A DNA stretch of 64,000 bases from positions 1 through 64,000 of the forward strand of contig NZ_JAIOAB010000038.1 in assembly GCF_019890635.1 (NCBI RefSeq), written 5' to 3'. Shown here in pieces: positions 33,459 through 41,634 of this stretch. The translations under genes and the position numbers were made by a program. The stretch's first letter is position 1. Each line of letters begins with the position of its first letter. Source of the DNA: Streptomyces sennicomposti (lineage in GTDB: Bacteria; Actinomycetota; Actinomycetes; Streptomycetales; Streptomycetaceae). Below the pieces are notes generated by a model that saw only the letters and a program-made list of their open reading frames with translations, did no database searches and was not told the DNA's origin.

Positions 33459-34040
33459 GTGGCTGTGATGCTGCACGAGTCGTCGCTCGCCGATGCTGCC
33501 GACCGGCTCTGGGAGGAGCTGCCCGGTCACCGGGTGGAGATCCTCAACGGGAGCATTGTCGTGACACCGCCGCCGGATGGCTCGCATCAGGAAACGTTGA
33601 CCTGGCTCATCGAGGAGTTCTCGAGGGCTCAGGCCAGAAAGGCGGGTCTCCTGTTTCTCCAGGGCGTCGGCCTGTGGCTGCCGAGCGGGCCCGAGGACTA
33701 CGCGGTGCCGGACTTCTCACTCGTCGACGACGACTACAAGGGCGCGCTCGTCGAGAAGAACTGCTACGCGCCCCATGTCTTCCGCCTGGTCCTGGAAGTC
33801 ACGTCGTCCAACTGGACCAACGACACGGCCACCAAGGTCGACACCTACGCGCGGGCGGGTGTGCCCGTCTACGTGATCGCCGACCGCAAGCACGACGAGG
33901 TCCTCCTCTACACCGACCCGGTCGACGGCGCGTATCCCGCCCCCGAGCGCTTCAAGCGCGGCCAGTTCGTGCCCGTCCCGGAGTCCGTCGGCGTCTCCGC
34001 GGAACTCTCCGTCGACGCCCTCCTCGACGGCGACGGCTGA
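33459..34040 (+). CDS. Uma2-family (DUF820) PD-(D/E)XK nuclease-like protein
   Basis: A 193-residue protein with the Uma2 pattern: HRVEILNGSIVVTPPPDGSHQ, YAVPDFSLVDDDY, the core VFRLVLEVTSSNWTNDTATKVDTYARAGVPVYVIAD (split E-x-x-S and K positions), and a C-terminal beta strand. The fold is a restriction-endonuclease-like PD-(D/E)XK, but cellular function is unknown and members are greatly expanded in Streptomyces and cyanobacteria. GTG 33459 follows AAGGAGGG closely; ATG 33468 is the alternative. A second Uma2 member lies at 52511 in this window. Confidence 0.85.
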   Translation: MAVMLHESSLADAADRLWEELPGHRVEILNGSIVVTPPPDGSHQETLTWLIEEFSRAQARKAGLLFLQGVGLWLPSGPEDYAVPDFSLVDDDYKGALVEKNCYAPHVFRLVLEVTSSNWTNDTATKVDTYARAGVPVYVIADRKHDEVLLYTDPVDGAYPAPERFKRGQFVPVPESVGVSAELSVDALLDGDG

Positions 34041-34117
34041 CCCGCCGCCCCCCGCACCCCGTCTCGCCTCGCGAAACCCCTCCCGCCGTGTCGTACTCGC
34101 GTGCGACACTCCCTGCC

Positions 34118-34771
34118 ATGTTCGGCGTCATCGATCTCCCCACCTATCTGGCGGGCCTCGTCCTCATCGTCCTGCTCCCCGGCCCCAACTCGCTCTACGT
34201 GCTCTCCGTGGCCGCGCGGCGCGGCGTACGGGCCGGCTACACCGCCGCGGCCGGCGTCTGGTGCGGGGACACCGTGCTGATGACCCTCTCGGCCGCCGGG
34301 GTCGCCTCCCTGCTCCAGGCCAACGACGTGCTGTTCGGGATCGTGAAGTACGCCGGCGCCGGCTATCTCACCTGGCTCGCGATCGGGATGCTGCGGGCCG
34401 CCTGGTCGATGTGGCGGACGCGGCGCGAGCGGTCCGTGGAGGAGGCCGTCACCGCCCCCGCGGCCACCGACGAGCGGCCCTACCGCCGCGCCTTCGTGGT
34501 CAGCCTGTTCAATCCCAAGGCGATCCTGTTCTTCGTCGCCTTCTTCGTGCAGTTCGTGGACCCGGGCTACGCCTACCCGGCCGTGTCCTTCGTCGTCCTC
34601 GGCGCCTTCGCACAGGTCGCCAGCTTCCTCTACCTCACCGCCCTGATCTTCGGCGGCACCAAGCTCGCCGCCGCCTTCCGCCGCCGCAAGCGCCTGTCGG
34701 CGTGGGCGACCTCGGCGGCGGGCGCGCTGTTCCTCGGGTTCGCGGTCAAGCTGTCGCTGGCGAGCGCGTAG
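34118..34771 (+). CDS. leuE: LysE/RhtB-family amino-acid exporter, LeuE-like
   Basis: A 217-residue exporter with about six transmembrane helices. The family start LAGLVLIVLLPGPNSLYVLSVAARRGVRAGY includes the PGPN motif of LysE/RhtB transporters; GVWCGDTVLMTLSAAGVASLL and AFVVSLFNPKAILFFVAFFVQF follow. Overall it is closest to E. coli LeuE (leucine efflux) in N-terminal spelling and length. It presumably exports leucine or other neutral amino acids when in excess. ATG 34118 has no strong ribosome site. A bidirectional hairpin lies beyond its stop. Confidence 0.82.
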   Translation: MFGVIDLPTYLAGLVLIVLLPGPNSLYVLSVAARRGVRAGYTAAAGVWCGDTVLMTLSAAGVASLLQANDVLFGIVKYAGAGYLTWLAIGMLRAAWSMWRTRRERSVEEAVTAPAATDERPYRRAFVVSLFNPKAILFFVAFFVQFVDPGYAYPAVSFVVLGAFAQVASFLYLTALIFGGTKLAAAFRRRKRLSAWATSAAGALFLGFAVKLSLASA

Positions 34772-34811
34772 CGCCCAGTGGCGCGGGGCGGCCCGGATCG
34801 CCCGCGGGGGC

Positions 34812-34854
34812 CTTCCCGGACCGGCCCGCGCCGCCCGCGCGCCGGTCCGGGAAG
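34812..34854. terminator. 14-bp hairpin between leuE and the glycan cluster
   Basis: Arms 34812-34825 and 34841-34854 are perfect complements with a 15-nt loop, lying between two convergent genes, so it can end both transcripts. Confidence 0.75.
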
Positions 34855-34942
34855 TCTTCCGCCCGCCTGTAGCGGCTCCCGCCGACCCGGGAAGCTCCCG
34901 CGCCCCCGCCCGCCGAAGCTCCCGCGTCCGGCGCCCGCGCCG

Positions 34943-36280
34943 TCAGCGCCCCACCGCCCGCCCCAGGGCGCGGGCGCGCCGCGCCATCCGCCGTACCGTC
35001 GCGTTGCGCGGTATGAAGGCCAGCTGCGTCGGGACCCCGCCGGGCAGCGCCAGCGAGGTGAGGCGGCGGCGCTTGAAGTAGCGGCGGGTGTGCCCGTCCA
35101 GCTGCGCGGCCAGGTACCGTTCGGCGGCCGGGCGCAGGTCCGGGCGGATCTTCGGCTGCATCGCGAACGACACCGCCTCGACCAGTTCCGTCAGCTCCTC
35201 GACGGTCATGCCCCGCCGCTGCCCGGTCACCGCCTCGGCGTCGTCCAGGTCGGGCAGCAGCGCGTCCACGATCGTCACCGGGACGCGGTTGCTGTTCTCG
35301 TACGGCGTCAGCCGCTCCAGCAGCGTGCCGGTGCCGGTGCGGGCGACCGGCAGCCCGTAGAGCGCGGCGGCGGTGAACAGCCCGGTGGAGAAGCAGCCGG
35401 CGACCAGCGCCGGACGGACGCGCTGGTACAGCACCTCGGCGAGGACCGGGGCGTCCAGCACCGTCAGTTCGGCGCCGAGCCGCTCGGCCTCCCGCTCCAG
35501 CGCCCGCGACCAGCGGGCCGGTGCGGACGGGTGCGGTTTGAACACCACCCGGGTGTGGCCGAGTCCGACCACGCCGCGCAGCATCCGCACGTGCAGGTCC
35601 TCTTCCTCCTCGGCGGTGAGGATGTCGAGCGCGGCCAGGTACTGCCCGAGCAGCAGCGCCGGCTCCTCCGGCAGGCCGGGCGACTCGGGCGCGGTGTCGC
35701 CGAGATCGGCCAGCACCTTCAAGAAGGCGTCGGTGGGCACGAGTTCGGGCTCGACGCCGAACTCGGTGAGCAGCACCGGCCTGAGCCCCGGCACCAGGTC
35801 CAGGTGCAGCAGCCGGTCGATCCGGGTGCCGACCAGCGGGTCGATCTTGTTGCGGGTGGGGCCGTAGCTCATCAGGCCGTCGGCGTAGACCGTGACGGGC
35901 GCGCCGGTGAAGATCTGGCAGACGGCGAGCGCCGGATTGACCTGGATCGACTCGACGGCCAGCTCGACACGGTCGTCACCGAGACGCCACAGCAGCCGCA
36001 GATACCGCTCCCACAGCGGCACGTCGTCCGGGCGGGGCGCCCAGCCGGAGGGGTGGAAGGGCGAGATGGTCTCGTTCCACGACAGCACCTCGTCGAACCG
36101 GTCCCGCAGCCGCTCGAAGCCGGGCAGCTCGTCCAGCGGGGCCGTGGTCTCGGGCGTCGCCGCGTTGTTGCAGACGAGCAGGATCCGTCGGTCGGCCGCC
36201 GCGAAGCGGTCGGAGTCGAGGGCGGCGGCGAGCGTGGCGGCGCCGTACAGCGTCGACGCCAGGAAGATCTGCGTCCTCAC
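34943..36280 (-). CDS. Polysialyltransferase-like capsule glycosyltransferase
   Basis: A 445-residue protein resembling bacterial alpha-2,8/2,9-polysialyltransferases (GT52/GT38 type): N-terminal RTQIFLASTLYGAATLAAAL, the middle VTVYADGLMSYGPTRNKID (the EDG/DGL loop of the family) and the nucleotide-sugar half with VVFKPHPSAP and ALVAGCFSTGLFTAAALYG. These correspond to the HP and S/ST-T/G motifs that bind CMP-sugars. It would polymerise CMP-activated nonulosonate onto a wall or lipid acceptor in the cytoplasm. GTG 36280 overlaps the GT2 gene by 4 nt, so the two form an operon. With the NeuA/NeuB genes on the opposite strand it supports a teichulosonic-type polymer. Donor sugar is inferred. 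Confidence 0.8.
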   Translation of the reverse strand: MRTQIFLASTLYGAATLAAALDSDRFAAADRRILLVCNNAATPETTAPLDELPGFERLRDRFDEVLSWNETISPFHPSGWAPRPDDVPLWERYLRLLWRLGDDRVELAVESIQVNPALAVCQIFTGAPVTVYADGLMSYGPTRNKIDPLVGTRIDRLLHLDLVPGLRPVLLTEFGVEPELVPTDAFLKVLADLGDTAPESPGLPEEPALLLGQYLAALDILTAEEEEDLHVRMLRGVVGLGHTRVVFKPHPSAPARWSRALEREAERLGAELTVLDAPVLAEVLYQRVRPALVAGCFSTGLFTAAALYGLPVARTGTGTLLERLTPYENSNRVPVTIVDALLPDLDDAEAVTGQRRGMTVEELTELVEAVSFAMQPKIRPDLRPAAERYLAAQLDGHTRRYFKRRRLTSLALPGGVPTQLAFIPRNATVRRMARRARALGRAVGR

Positions 36281-37254
36281 GCGGCGGCCCCCGTCGCGAC
36301 CGGGCGGCGGCGCAGCCGGCGCAGCCGGCTCGCCCGCTGTACGTCCATGGAGTCCAGCGCCGCGTCCAGGACGTCCTGCGGCATGCGCCGCAGGGCGGTC
36401 GCGCTCAGCGACTTCAGTTTCCGTGCCACCGCCGGTTCGAACCTCTCGATGGTGCCCAGATGATGGGAGATGATCGCGCAGTAGGTACGGACCGCCTTGG
36501 GCAGCAGCCGGTCCGCGTCCCGGTCCTCGGCGGTCTCCGCGACGACCTGGTCGAAGGCGCGGATGAAGTCCAGCTGGCGCACGTCGCCGATCTGCGTGAG
36601 CGAGGAGGCGACCCCGCGCCGGTAGTGCACGCCGAGCAGCCCCACCACGGCGAAGGACTCCGCCCGCCGGTGCAGCCGCCAGATCCACGGCCGGTCCTCG
36701 GCCGTGCGCAGGCCGTCCGTGAAGTGCAGCAGGCCCCGGTCGACCAGGCGGCGGTGGTAGATCCCCGCCCAGGCGTAGGGGTAGTCGACGGAGGTGGAGC
36801 GGTCGGCGGGCAGGATCGCCGAGCGCGGGTCCAGCACCACCGAGCGCCGGCCGTGCGGCACCCGGTGCACCGTGCGCGCCCGGCCGGTGCACTGGACGTG
36901 GTCGGTGCGCACGAAGTCGCAGCCCAGGTCCTCGATCGCCGCGAGGAGGCGCTCGTAGTAGCCCGGTGCGAGCCAGTCGTCGCCGTCCAGGAAGGTCAGG
37001 TACTCGCCGCGCGCCCGGTCGATCCCGGTGTTGCGCGCGGTCGCCAGCCCTCCGTTCCGTTCATGGCGGACGTACACCGCGCCCGGCAGTTCGCGTTCCG
37101 CGCGCGCGAGAATGTCCGGTGTCTCGTCACGTGAGCAGTCGTCGACGAGGATGAATTCGAAATCGTCGCGCGCGTTCGCCCGCAGGCTGCGCAAAGTGTC
37201 GGGCGCGTATTGCTGCACGTTGTAGCACGGCACGATGACGGAGAGTTTGACCAC
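36277..37254 (-). CDS. Family 2 glycosyltransferase
   Basis: A 325-residue inverting GT-A enzyme: LSVIVPCYNVQQYAPDTL, FEFILVDDCSRDETPDI (first Asp pair), GLATARNTGIDRARGEYLTFLDGDDWL (DxD-type GDD at about residue 93). The C-terminal helices have YRRGVASSLTQIGD. There are no transmembrane segments, so it acts at the inner membrane face on an undecaprenyl or wall acceptor. GTG 37254 is first in the operon with the polysialyltransferase-like gene; the promoter lies in the 199-nt divergent region 37255-37453. The acceptor and donor are unknown; a role in adding glucose or linkage sugar to the nonulosonate polymer is plausible. Confidence 0.88.
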   Translation of the reverse strand: MVKLSVIVPCYNVQQYAPDTLRSLRANARDDFEFILVDDCSRDETPDILARAERELPGAVYVRHERNGGLATARNTGIDRARGEYLTFLDGDDWLAPGYYERLLAAIEDLGCDFVRTDHVQCTGRARTVHRVPHGRRSVVLDPRSAILPADRSTSVDYPYAWAGIYHRRLVDRGLLHFTDGLRTAEDRPWIWRLHRRAESFAVVGLLGVHYRRGVASSLTQIGDVRQLDFIRAFDQVVAETAEDRDADRLLPKAVRTYCAIISHHLGTIERFEPAVARKLKSLSATALRRMPQDVLDAALDSMDVQRASRLRRLRRRPVATGAAA

Positions 37255-37453
37255 GTGGGCGACGCTATGACCTGGCTCCCGCCTGCGTCTTTACCCGCAG
37301 TTGGACCCGGGGTGAACGACGCGTGGCGATGCCGTGAACCGGTCCTCGCGCACCGCCGATCCGGGGCCGATTCGCCGTCCGGCGGTGTGCTGTTAACCGT
37401 TTGTTGCCGCCGGGTTGGGCCGGACCTAGAAATGCCTTCCTACGGTCTTCGAC

Positions 37454-38857
37454 GTGCCAGCAAGAACGAAGAAGACCCGGCGGGTCGCCGTTCTCGCGGA
37501 TTCCGACACCCGGTGGAAATGGGGCGCGCTCACCGCGTCCCGCGTCGTTTCCGCCCCGCCGGAGGGCCCGGCCGACACGGCCGGACCGTCCGCACCGGGT
37601 GAACCGGGCCTCCGCCTCGACGGATACCTCCTGCGGGGCCGAGCCACCCCCACCCCCCGCCAGCTGACGGAGGTCGGCGTCCGCGCCGACTCGCTGCGCG
37701 AGGTGACCGCCGTCGAGTTCCTGCACGCCATGGCGGCCGACGCCGACGGCGAGGAGCCGTACGACGTCCTCGTGCTCGCCCTGGTGGGCGGCGGTGTGCA
37801 GGCGATGCTGCACGGGCTGAAGCGGGTGTGGCGGGAGCGCGCGCGGCGGCCCGTCGTCGTCACCGGCTACGTCGGCGTCGTCTACGAGAAGCTCGCCGAC
37901 GGTCTGCTGCTGCGCCACGGCGCGGACCTCGTCCTCGCCAACTCCCGCCAGGACGCGGAGCGGTTCCGGGCCGTGTACGAGGGGGTGGGCGCCGACGCCT
38001 CGGCGGTCACCGAGGTGGCGCTGCCGTTCCTCGGCGGCACGCCCTACGCCGGGCCGAACGACCCGTACACGGTGGTGTTCGCCGCGCAGCCCTCCGTCCC
38101 GGCCGGCCGCGCGGACCGCGCGTACCTGCTGGAGCGGCTGATCCGGCACGCCCGGCTGCACCCCGAGCGCGAGGTGCTGCTGAAGCTGCGCTCCCGGCCC
38201 GGCGAGCACACCACCCACATCGAGGAACTGCCCTACCAGAAGCTGGCGCAGAAGACCGACCTGCCGCCCAACCTGCGCCTCGTCTACGGCCACATGGGCA
38301 CGGTCCTGGACCGCACCGACCTGCTGGTCACGGTCAGCTCCACGGCCGCGCTGGAGGCGCTGCACCGCCGTATCCCCACCGCCGTCCTCACCGACCTCGG
38401 GGTGCGCGAGGCGCTCGGCAACCACCACTTCACCGGCTCCGGCTGCCTCGCCTCCTGGGAACAGCTGGACGCCGGACACCGCCCGGTCCCCGACGAGCAG
38501 TGGCTGGCCCGGCAGGGCGTGGCCGCGGGCGGCTCCGACGGCGACTCCCCGGGTGAGGGAGAGGCGTACGCCACCGCCTTCGACGCGGCCCGCGAACGCA
38601 TCGCGAAGCTGCTCGCGGCTCCCGGCGGGCTGGCGCCCCTCGACCCGTACTACACGGCGGCGACCGCGCCCGGCTATCTGCCCGGCATCCTCGCCCGCCA
38701 CCACCTCGGCCCCGACGGCGCCCCGCTGCCGGGCGCCCCGGCCGCCGGGCGGGAGCCCGGCCCGGTCCGGCAGATCGTGCGCCGGGCCGCCCGCGGCGCC
38801 TACCGGCACGGCGTGCAGCGCGTCGCCCCCGTCATCCGGCGCATGGGCGAGCTGTGA
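37454..38857 (+). CDS. DUF6716 putative glycosyltransferase
   Basis: A 467-residue protein of a Streptomyces family annotated as putative glycosyltransferase: RVAVLADSDTRWKWGALTA at the N-terminus, VVTGYVGVVYEKLADGLLLR, LVLANSRQDAERFRAVYEG, VLLKLRSRPGEHTTHIEELP, and VTVSSTAALEALHRRIPTAV. The latter parts resemble the CMP/UDP-binding half of polysialyl- and capsule transferases. GTG 37454 is used; no clear ribosome site. It is the first gene of the plus-strand arm of the glycan locus, with the NeuA fusion 65 nt downstream. A short low-complexity insert (PPEGPADTAGPSAPGEPG) follows residue 34. Confidence 0.8.
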   Translation: MPARTKKTRRVAVLADSDTRWKWGALTASRVVSAPPEGPADTAGPSAPGEPGLRLDGYLLRGRATPTPRQLTEVGVRADSLREVTAVEFLHAMAADADGEEPYDVLVLALVGGGVQAMLHGLKRVWRERARRPVVVTGYVGVVYEKLADGLLLRHGADLVLANSRQDAERFRAVYEGVGADASAVTEVALPFLGGTPYAGPNDPYTVVFAAQPSVPAGRADRAYLLERLIRHARLHPEREVLLKLRSRPGEHTTHIEELPYQKLAQKTDLPPNLRLVYGHMGTVLDRTDLLVTVSSTAALEALHRRIPTAVLTDLGVREALGNHHFTGSGCLASWEQLDAGHRPVPDEQWLARQGVAAGGSDGDSPGEGEAYATAFDAARERIAKLLAAPGGLAPLDPYYTAATAPGYLPGILARHHLGPDGAPLPGAPAAGREPGPVRQIVRRAARGAYRHGVQRVAPVIRRMGEL

Positions 38858-38922
38858 CCCGCCCCCCGGCCCCGCGGCGCACCGCGCACGGCACCCCGGC
38901 CCCACGACAAGGAGCAGCCCGC

Positions 38923-40623
38923 ATGCCCCACCTGGAACCGAACCGCTCGACGGCGGACGAACCGGCAGCGGCCCACGCGAAGCCGGCCGCCCGGGAGCCG
39001 GCCGCCCGGGAGCCGGCCGTCCTGGAGACGGGCGTCGCGGCGGCGGGTCACCTGGTCGGGCCGCCTTCCGAGGCGTCGCGACCGGCGGCGGACACCCCGG
39101 CGGCAGGCGCTCCGGAGGCCGACGCCCTGGAGGCCGACGCTTCGGAGACGGGCGCCCCGGCTGCGGGCCGCCCGGCCGGGCCGCTCCCCGCCGCGGCGCG
39201 GCGGGCGGCGGACACCCCCTCCGCAGGCGCTCCGCAGACAGACGCCCCGGAGGCAGACGCCCCGGAGGCAGGCGCCCCGGTGGGCGGCTGTCCCGCGGCG
39301 GCGCTCTCCGCGGGGACGCGGCCGGAGCCCGTCGGACCGGCGGCCGGGCCGGGCGCCTCCGTGCCGCGGGTGCTCGCCGTCATACCCGCGCGCGGCGGCT
39401 CCAAGGGCGTGCCCGCCAAGAACCTCGCGCCCGTGGGCGGCGTGCCGCTGGTCGCCCGCGCCGTGCGCGAGTGCCGCGCCGCCCGCCTGGTGACCGACGT
39501 GGTCGTCTCCACCGACGACGCCGCCATCGCCGCGGCGGCCCGCGGGGCCGGCGCCGAAGTGGTGTCGCGCCCGGCGGCGATAGCCGGCGACACGGCCACC
39601 TCCGAGGCGGCCGTACTGCACGCCCTGGACGCCCACGAGGCGCTGCACGGCGCCCGCGTGGACGTCGTCCTCCTCGTCCAGTGCACCAGCCCGTTCCTCG
39701 CCCGCGAGGACGTCGACGGGGTCGCCCGCGCGATCGTCGAGGACGGCGCCGACACCGCCGTCACCGTCGCCCCCTTCCACGGCTTCGTCTGGCGCGACGC
39801 CGAGGACGAGGCCGCGGCCGGCGGCGTCCCGGAGGCCGCCGCGGCCGTCGGCGGCGGCTACGGCGTCAACCACGACAAGTCCGTCCGCCCCCGCCGCCAG
39901 GACCGCCCCCAGGACCTGCTGGAGACCGGCGCCGCCTACGCGATGACCGCCGAGGGCTTCCGCGCGCACCGCCACCGCTTCTTCGGCCGCACCGAACTCG
40001 TGCGCACCGACCCGGCCCGCGTCCTGGAGATCGACGACCCGCACGACCTGGCCCGCGCCCGCGCCCTCGCCCCCCTCCTCAACGCCGGCCGGCGCGGCGC
40101 CCTGCCGACGCTCGCAGACGTCGACGCGGTCGTCCTCGACTTCGACGGCACCCAGACCGACGACCGGGTGCTGATCGACTCCGACGGACGCGAGTTCGTC
40201 TCCGTCCACCGCGGCGACGGCCTCGGCATCGCCGCCCTGCGCAGAAGCGGCCTGCCGCTGCTGATCCTGTCCACCGAGCAGAACCCGGTCGTCGCCGCCC
40301 GCGCCCGCAAGCTGAAGCTGCCCGTGCTGCACGGCATCGACCGCAAGGACCTCGCGCTCAAGCAGTGGTGCGAGGAACAGGGCATCGCGCCCGAGCGCGT
40401 GCTCTACGTCGGCAACGACGTCAACGACCTGCCCTGCTTCGCCCTCGTCGGCTGGCCCGTGGCCGTCGCCGGCGCCCACGACGCCGTACGCGGCGCCGCC
40501 CGCGCCGTCACTACCGTCCCCGGCGGCGACGGAGCCGTCCGGGAGATCGCCGGCTGGCTCCTCGGCCCCTCGCTGACCCCGGCCGCACCCCCCCCCCCCC
40601 CCCACCCCCCCACCAGCAAGTAA
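38923..40623 (+). CDS. neuA: CMP-nonulosonate synthetase fused to KdsC-like HAD phosphatase, with long Ala-rich N-terminal extension
   Basis: A 566-residue bifunctional protein. Residues 1-146 are an Ala/Pro/Glu-rich extension containing a 40-residue tandem duplication (46-85 and 86-125). Residues 147-385 are an acylneuraminate cytidylyltransferase (IPARGGSKGVPAKNL nucleotide loop at 154, LLVQCTSPFLARED, AYAMTAEGF), which activates nonulosonic acid with CTP. Residues 398-550 are a KdsC-type phosphatase (VVLDFDGTQTDDR with DxDGT, LSTEQN, GNDVNDLPC). This pairing fits dephosphorylation of a 9-phosphate such as Kdn-9-P before CMP transfer, and recalls vertebrate CMAS architecture. AAGGAG precedes ATG 38923. 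The frame ends in a tail after a run of 16 C. Confidence 0.88.
   Translation: MPHLEPNRSTADEPAAAHAKPAAREPAAREPAVLETGVAAAGHLVGPPSEASRPAADTPAAGAPEADALEADASETGAPAAGRPAGPLPAAARRAADTPSAGAPQTDAPEADAPEAGAPVGGCPAAALSAGTRPEPVGPAAGPGASVPRVLAVIPARGGSKGVPAKNLAPVGGVPLVARAVRECRAARLVTDVVVSTDDAAIAAAARGAGAEVVSRPAAIAGDTATSEAAVLHALDAHEALHGARVDVVLLVQCTSPFLAREDVDGVARAIVEDGADTAVTVAPFHGFVWRDAEDEAAAGGVPEAAAAVGGGYGVNHDKSVRPRRQDRPQDLLETGAAYAMTAEGFRAHRHRFFGRTELVRTDPARVLEIDDPHDLARARALAPLLNAGRRGALPTLADVDAVVLDFDGTQTDDRVLIDSDGREFVSVHRGDGLGIAALRRSGLPLLILSTEQNPVVAARARKLKLPVLHGIDRKDLALKQWCEEQGIAPERVLYVGNDVNDLPCFALVGWPVAVAGAHDAVRGAARAVTTVPGGDGAVREIAGWLLGPSLTPAAPPPPPHPPTSK
39058..39297 (+). repeat. 120-bp imperfect tandem duplication inside the neuA N-terminal extension
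   Basis: Bases 39058-39177 and 39178-39297 encode two aligned 40-residue copies sharing the AADTP.AGAP..DA.EADA pattern. Within each, shorter GCCCCGGAGGC-type repeats recur (39229-39275). The extension therefore grew by slippage or duplication. Confidence 0.7.
40588..40603 (+). repeat. Homopolymeric tract of 16 C near the 3' end of neuA
   Basis: Sixteen consecutive C (40588-40603), one A, then seven more C encode the Pro run of the neuA C-terminus. The tract is 17 bases before the stop and 30 bases before the neuB start. A change in length would change the neuA tail and stop position. Such long mononucleotide runs are slippage-prone. Confidence 0.85.
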
Positions 40624-40633
40624 GGCCCCCGCC

Positions 40634-41572
40634 ATGAGCACCGCCTCCCGCATCCGCACCCTCGGCGCCCGCGAGGCCGGCCCCGGCCGCCCCGTCTACA
40701 TCACCGGCGAGATCGGCATCAACCACAACGGCGACGTCGACAACGCCCTCAAGCTGATCGACGTGGCCGCCGCGGCCGGCTGCGACGCCGTGAAGTTCCA
40801 GAAGCGCACCCCCGAGATCTGCACCCCGCGCGACCAGTGGGACATCGAGCGCGACACCCCCTGGGGCCGGATGACGTACATCGACTACCGCCACCGCGTG
40901 GAGTTCGGCGAGGACGAGTACCGCCGGATCGACGCCCACTGCAAGCAGAAGGGGATCGACTGGTTCGCCTCCCCGTGGGACACCGAGGCCGTCGCCTTCC
41001 TGGAGAAGTTCGACGTGCCCGCCCACAAGGTGGCCTCCGCCTCCCTCACCGACGACGACCTGCTGCGCGCGCTGCGCGCCACCGGCCGCACGATCATCCT
41101 CTCCACCGGCATGTCCACCCCGCGCCAGATCCGCCACGCCGTCGAGGTCCTGGGCTCGGACAACATCCTGCTCTGCCACGCCACGTCCACCTACCCGGCC
41201 AAGGCCGAGGAGCTGAACCTGCGCGTGATCAACACGCTGGAGAAGGAGTACCCGAACGTCCCGATCGGCTACTCCGGCCACGAGACCGGCCTGCAGACCA
41301 CGCTGGCCGCCGTCGCCCTCGGCGCGGTCTTCGTCGAGCGGCACATCACCCTGGACCGCGCGATGTGGGGCTCCGACCAGGCCGCCTCGGTGGAGCCGCA
41401 GGGCCTGGAGCGCCTGGTGCGCGACATCCGCGTGATCGAGGCCTCCCTGGGCGACGGCGTGAAGAAGGTCTACGACTCCGAGCTGGGCCCGATGAAGAAA
41501 CTGCGCCGGGTGACCGGGGTCGTCGCCGAGGCGGAGATCGCCGCCGCGGCGGGCGAGCCGGTCGCGGTCTGA
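40634..41572 (+). CDS. neuB: NeuB-family nonulosonic acid (phosphate) synthase
   Basis: A 312-residue PEP-condensing aldolase of the NeuB/SpsE type: ITGEIGINHNGDVDNALKLI, DAVKFQKRTPEICTP, ASPWDTEAVAFLEKF, IILSTGMSTP, CHATSTYPAK and IGYSGHETGLQTT. It joins phosphoenolpyruvate to a hexose (or hexose-6-phosphate) to give a nine-carbon acid; the neighbouring KdsC-like domain suggests the phosphorylated route, giving Kdn-9-P or Neu5Ac-9-P. The C-terminal antifreeze-like SAF domain of full NeuB (about 346 aa) is missing; the protein ends shortly after ELGPMKKLRRV. ATG 40634 is 10 nt after neuA, so they are cotranscribed. Confidence 0.9.
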   Translation: MSTASRIRTLGAREAGPGRPVYITGEIGINHNGDVDNALKLIDVAAAAGCDAVKFQKRTPEICTPRDQWDIERDTPWGRMTYIDYRHRVEFGEDEYRRIDAHCKQKGIDWFASPWDTEAVAFLEKFDVPAHKVASASLTDDDLLRALRATGRTIILSTGMSTPRQIRHAVEVLGSDNILLCHATSTYPAKAEELNLRVINTLEKEYPNVPIGYSGHETGLQTTLAAVALGAVFVERHITLDRAMWGSDQAASVEPQGLERLVRDIRVIEASLGDGVKKVYDSELGPMKKLRRVTGVVAEAEIAAAAGEPVAV

Positions 41573-41634
41573 GCCCGGCCCGGCCGGTACCCCCACCCCC
41601 TTACGGCCCCTTACGACGGAACGGTCGTGCGTCG

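Noticed and set aside
30687..33587. A 966-codon minus-strand frame continuing upstream of the L,D-transpeptidase
   Set aside because: Only the last 304 codons carry protein sense; the remainder is the shadow of the acyl-CoA mutase gene.
36436..36446. GGTTCGAACCT resembling a tRNA T-loop
   Set aside because: It is inside the conserved GT2 gene and no cloverleaf could be formed around it.
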